Shown here piece by piece: positions 15,362 through 17,410 of a stretch of 17,410 nucleotides of DNA. The DNA is from Immundisolibacter sp. (lineage in GTDB: Bacteria; Pseudomonadota; Gammaproteobacteria; Immundisolibacterales; Immundisolibacteraceae). The notes under the pieces are model-generated. The model was not told the DNA's origin. It worked only from the letters and a program-made list of their open reading frames with translations, and ran no database searches. The stretch lies in assembly GCF_041601295.1 (NCBI RefSeq), contig NZ_JBFIII010000060.1:1-17410 (forward strand), given 5' to 3'. The stretch's first letter is position 1. Each line of letters begins with the position of its first letter. The position numbers and the translations under genes are program-made.

Positions 15362-16270
15362 TCAGGCCTGCATATCCAGATCCATGCCAAAGCCGGTAGC
15401 TTCGGTCCCGTGCCCCCACATGTCTGCCACGTAGTATTCGGACTGGTGGATAGACTTTCGGGCACCGGACCCATATTCCCACAGCCAGCCCGACGGGTTA
15501 CCCATGTAGAACGACATCATCTGGTCGTTGCTGTGTTTGCCCAGCTGGATCGCGACCGGAATCTTGCGCTTGCGCACAATGTCGTAGGTGTAACCCACGT
15601 CGTCCATGCTCTCCACCTCGATCATCAGGTGGTTGATGCGCTTTTCCATCGGCGCACCCAGGAAAGCTACCGAGTGATCGCGCTCATTGCAGTGCATGAA
15701 TACCGGCGCGGCGACCCAATCGGTGCCCGGAATCTTCAGGTTGTATTCCACCGAACCGCGCATGCCGAATACATCGGTGTAGAAGCGGTAGGCCTTGTCC
15801 AGGTCATCCTGGCGCAGGATGCAGTGACCCACGCCACCGGCCCCGGTCTGGAAACGCCCATACATGCGCCGACCCGGATGAAACGGCATGAAGGTCTCGA
15901 CCCGTGGGCCGTGGTAGATCTCGGTCGGGTTGCCGCCCGGGTCCTTGAACTTGAGCAAATCAAGCACCATCCGTTCCTTGCGTTCCTCGCCGTCGGCATG
16001 CTTGTAGTCCACGCCCGCGGCATCAAGCTGACGCTTCATCTCGTCGAACTCTTCCGGTCCGGCCACGCGCCAGCCGATAAAATCCATGTCGTCGTCACCG
16101 TGCAGGTTCACGACTATGCGGTGATGGTGGCCGTCCATGCGCAGATAAAAGCGATCGCCGTCGCCTTCGTCCAACACTTCCATGCCAACCACCTGACTGG
16201 CGAACTCGCGCCACGCGTCGCCGTCCTTGACGCCAATGCCCAGATAGCCAAATTCCGTTACCTTCGCCAT
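15362..16270 (-). CDS. Type I extradiol dioxygenase (2,3-dihydroxybiphenyl 1,2-dioxygenase / HsaC-like)
   Basis: The 302-residue protein has the two vicinal-oxygen-chelate domains of BphC-type enzymes. The iron ligands are in place in the C-terminal domain: His149 (GVGHCILR), His214 (RINHLMIEVE) and Glu265 (WLWEYGSG). The catalytic residues equivalent to BphC His195, His241 and Tyr250 are His199 (CNERDHSVAF), His246 (GKHSND) and Tyr255 (MMSFYMGNPSG). It should therefore cleave a catechol ring next to the hydroxyls; biphenyl, naphthalene-type or steroid-derived catechols are all possible. An N-terminal line GYLGIGVKDGDAWREF resembles HsaC and BphC equally. AAGGAGG lies 7 nt before the ATG. No ring-hydroxylating oxygenase or C–C hydrolase is nearby. 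It is divergent from the SemiSWEET gene. Confidence 0.9.
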   Translation of the reverse strand: MAKVTEFGYLGIGVKDGDAWREFASQVVGMEVLDEGDGDRFYLRMDGHHHRIVVNLHGDDDMDFIGWRVAGPEEFDEMKRQLDAAGVDYKHADGEERKERMVLDLLKFKDPGGNPTEIYHGPRVETFMPFHPGRRMYGRFQTGAGGVGHCILRQDDLDKAYRFYTDVFGMRGSVEYNLKIPGTDWVAAPVFMHCNERDHSVAFLGAPMEKRINHLMIEVESMDDVGYTYDIVRKRKIPVAIQLGKHSNDQMMSFYMGNPSGWLWEYGSGARKSIHQSEYYVADMWGHGTEATGFGMDLDMQA

Positions 16271-16349
16271 GCTGACTCCTCCTTGGGGCCGTCACCGGGA
16301 CGCCATTCGGCCCGGCCTATGTTGAGCACCGCCTTGTCCAGAACCAAGA

Positions 16350-16361
16350 CGGGCATGCCCG
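16350..16361. promoter_or_regulatory. 12-bp perfect palindrome between divergent dioxygenase and SemiSWEET genes, candidate operator
   Basis: CGGGCATGCCCG is its own reverse complement. It lies 79 bp from the dioxygenase start and 46 bp from the SemiSWEET start. A -10-like GATAAT follows at 16366–16371 on the plus strand, so a bound protein would cover the -35 region. No regulator gene is in the window. Confidence 0.4.
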
Positions 16362-16407
16362 GAATGATAATCGACAAACACCCCCGCCAACCGCACGCCC
16401 CGGCTTT

Positions 16408-16656
16408 ATGACAACTGCCATTGGCCTGTTGGCGGCGCTGCTGACCACCGCAGCTTTTCTGCCGCAGGTGCTGCACACCCTCGCTACCCGCGACACCCGC
16501 GGCCTGTCGCTGCGTATGTATACGATCTTCGTAGCGGGCGTGGCGCTATGGCTGGTCTACGGTCTGTTGACGCGCGACCTGCCTCTGGTCCTTGCCAACT
16601 CGGTGACCCTGGTGTTGGCAGGCGCCATCTTGTATCTGAAGCTGCGCCACGGCTAA
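16408..16656 (+). CDS. SemiSWEET-type small transporter (MtN3/PQ-loop family)
   Basis: The 82-residue protein has three hydrophobic segments (about 3–23, 37–54 and 60–78) and the PQ motif at Pro19-Gln20 within AAFLPQVLHTLATRDTRGLS. This is the single three-helix repeat of bacterial SemiSWEETs, which dimerise to form a passive sugar channel. The fit to family length is exact. The substrate need not be a sugar. No Shine-Dalgarno sequence is visible; a GATAAT about 37 nt upstream may be a -10 box. It is divergent from the extradiol dioxygenase, and the hairpin element follows 24 bp after its stop. Confidence 0.88.
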   Translation: MTTAIGLLAALLTTAAFLPQVLHTLATRDTRGLSLRMYTIFVAGVALWLVYGLLTRDLPLVLANSVTLVLAGAILYLKLRHG

Positions 16657-16680
16657 GGCCTCTGGCGCGAAATCCTTAGG

Positions 16681-16828
16681 GAAGCGCTGAATAAATCCAT
16701 CGTGGATTTCTCAGCGCCCGCCATCGGAAAAGCGTGGTTTTCCGATGGCTCACAAAATCAGTGGCTTACAGCTACAGATTTTGGCAGCGCATCCTTGCGC
16801 TGCGGGAAACACTGAATACTTCAGCGTC
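16681..16828. repeat. 148-bp element of five consecutive hairpins flanked by 8-bp direct repeats (MITE-like or structured repeat)
   Basis: TCCTTAGG occurs at 16673–16680 and again at 16829–16836. Between them five stem-loops follow each other almost without gaps: 16684–16717 (GCGCTGA and AAATCCA arms, TCG loop); 16721–16748 (perfect 11-bp stem CCATCGGAAAA, loop GCGTGG); 16753–16783 (CAAAATC/GATTTTG with inner GCT/AGC pairs); 16784–16803 (perfect 8-bp stem GCAGCGCA, loop TCCT); and 16804–16832 (CTGAA/TTCAG core with mismatches). The two ends are imperfect inverted copies, GAAGCGCTGAA against GACGCTGAA. No protein is encoded. The layout fits a non-autonomous mobile element or a dispersed structured repeat. 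The exact ends are uncertain because the last hairpin can extend into the right direct repeat. Confidence 0.65.
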
Positions 16829-16836
16829 TCCTTAGG

Positions 16837-17005
16837 ATGCCCTGGTGCCGGCGTGTCTCCATGAACTCCGGCGACCCGACGTCGGTACACGCCTGATCAG
16901 TCCTGCAGGTGACCTGCCCCGGCCGTCTGCTTTAACATGCGTTCGGGTGGCACACGCCAGTGCTGTCCACGCCTTGTTTACCCGAATCTCACGGAGGAGA
17001 ACCCG
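16837..17005. other. Leader of the acyl-CoA dehydrogenase gene
   Basis: This 169-bp stretch completes the 349-bp gap between SemiSWEET and the acyl-CoA dehydrogenase. It contains no gene and no convincing promoter pair. The only clear signal is the ribosome binding site near its end. Confidence 0.5.
16993..16999 (+). promoter_or_regulatory. Ribosome binding site that fixes a TTG start
   Basis: GGAGGAG lies 6 nt before TTG 17006. No ATG or GTG in frame is better placed, so this site decides the start of the acyl-CoA dehydrogenase. Confidence 0.7.
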
Positions 17006-17410
17006 TTGTCCGTACCCGGCATCAGTCTGGAGCCAGCCCGTTTGCCTTCAAGCTGCGAGACGCTGCGCACCGAGGTCCGCGCCTTTCTGGCGGAGGAACT
17101 GGCTGCCGGTCGTTATACGCCGCGCTGCGACAACTGGCTGGGCGGCTTTGACGGCGAATTCAGCCGCCGCCTGGCGGCCCGGGGCTGGCTGGGCATGACT
17201 CTGCCCACCGAGTACGGCGGCCACGGTCGCACGGCGCTCGAACGCTACGTCGTCACCGAGGAACTGCTTGCCGCCGGGGCACCGGTTGCGGCGCATTGGG
17301 TGGGCGACCGCCAGACCGGTCCGTCCCTGTTGCGCTATGGCACCGAGGAACAAAAGCAATTTTTCATGCCCAAGCTGGTCAGCGGCGAGGTGTTTTTCGC
17401 CATCGGCATG
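17006..17410 (+). CDS. Acyl-CoA dehydrogenase family protein, N-terminal part; cut by window edge
   Basis: The frame is open for 135 codons to the last base. The N-terminal helical domain shows TLRTEVRAFLAEELAAG, RLAARGWLGMTLPTEYGG, TEELLAAGAPVAAHWVGDRQ and GPSLLRYGTEEQKQFFMPKL. It ends at VFFAIGM, just where family members continue into the SEP motif of the FAD site. These flavoenzymes introduce a trans-2,3 double bond in acyl-CoA thioesters. The HWVGDRQTGPSLL stretch is common in dehydrogenases of branched, alicyclic or steroid side-chain acyl-CoA breakdown, but the catalytic base lies beyond the window, so the substrate is open. Initiation at TTG is supported by a strong GGAGGAG site. Confidence 0.9.
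   Translation, partial: MSVPGISLEPARLPSSCETLRTEVRAFLAEELAAGRYTPRCDNWLGGFDGEFSRRLAARGWLGMTLPTEYGGHGRTALERYVVTEELLAAGAPVAAHWVGDRQTGPSLLRYGTEEQKQFFMPKLVSGEVFFAIGM

Noticed and set aside
15323..16411. Plus-strand open frame of 362 codons
   Set aside because: Antisense to the extradiol dioxygenase, whose iron ligands and ribosome site are clear. No recognisable domain.
1..17410. tRNA, rRNA, CRISPR array or integrase
   Set aside because: I saw no repeat-spacer pattern, tRNA-like fold, rRNA segment or recombinase gene in the window.

Overview
The window looks like chromosomal DNA of a high-G+C gammaproteobacterium with hydrocarbon or aromatic catabolism. The main taxonomic clue is the core block M23 peptidase–secA–argJ–mutT with dciA (DUF721) divergent from it, an order seen in gammaproteobacteria. 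The species cannot be named from the sequence alone.

Layout. Bases 1–4596 form an accessory block of lower G+C, all on the minus strand. Reading downstream it holds a GT25-type glycosyltransferase, a sulfotransferase, a 695-bp non-coding leader and the first 564 codons of a non-ribosomal peptide synthetase (NRPS) that runs off the left edge. Bases 4691–11122 are the conserved core. The minus-strand operon is M23 peptidase (10566), secA, argJ and a Nudix/ThiE-like mutT, with gaps of only 9–16 bp and Shine-Dalgarno sequences that choose non-obvious starts. dciA lies on the plus strand, and its promoter seems to share its -10 region with the M23 promoter. Bases 11160–16270 are again minus strand. 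They hold an extradiol dioxygenase with its own terminator, then dgkA with a beta-hydroxyacid dehydrogenase, then an aldehyde dehydrogenase followed 39 bp later by an AlkB-type alkane monooxygenase. From 16408 the strand flips to a SemiSWEET transporter, a 148-bp element made of five successive hairpins between 8-bp direct repeats, and the start of an acyl-CoA dehydrogenase cut by the right edge.

How the genes fit together. AlkB, the aldehyde dehydrogenase and the acyl-CoA dehydrogenase could be successive steps from alkane to fatty acid to beta-oxidation. The extradiol dioxygenase cleaves a catechol-type ring. No rubredoxin, ring-hydroxylating oxygenase or regulator is visible, so the partners must lie elsewhere. 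The NRPS, sulfotransferase and glycosyltransferase could make a decorated peptide, but only their proximity and shared strand support this.

Most notable for follow-up: the five-hairpin element at 16681–16828, a sharp base-composition break inside the NRPS gene at the condensation/adenylation boundary, the overlapping divergent -10 boxes with a probably leaderless M23 transcript, and a 12-bp perfect palindrome between the dioxygenase and SemiSWEET genes.
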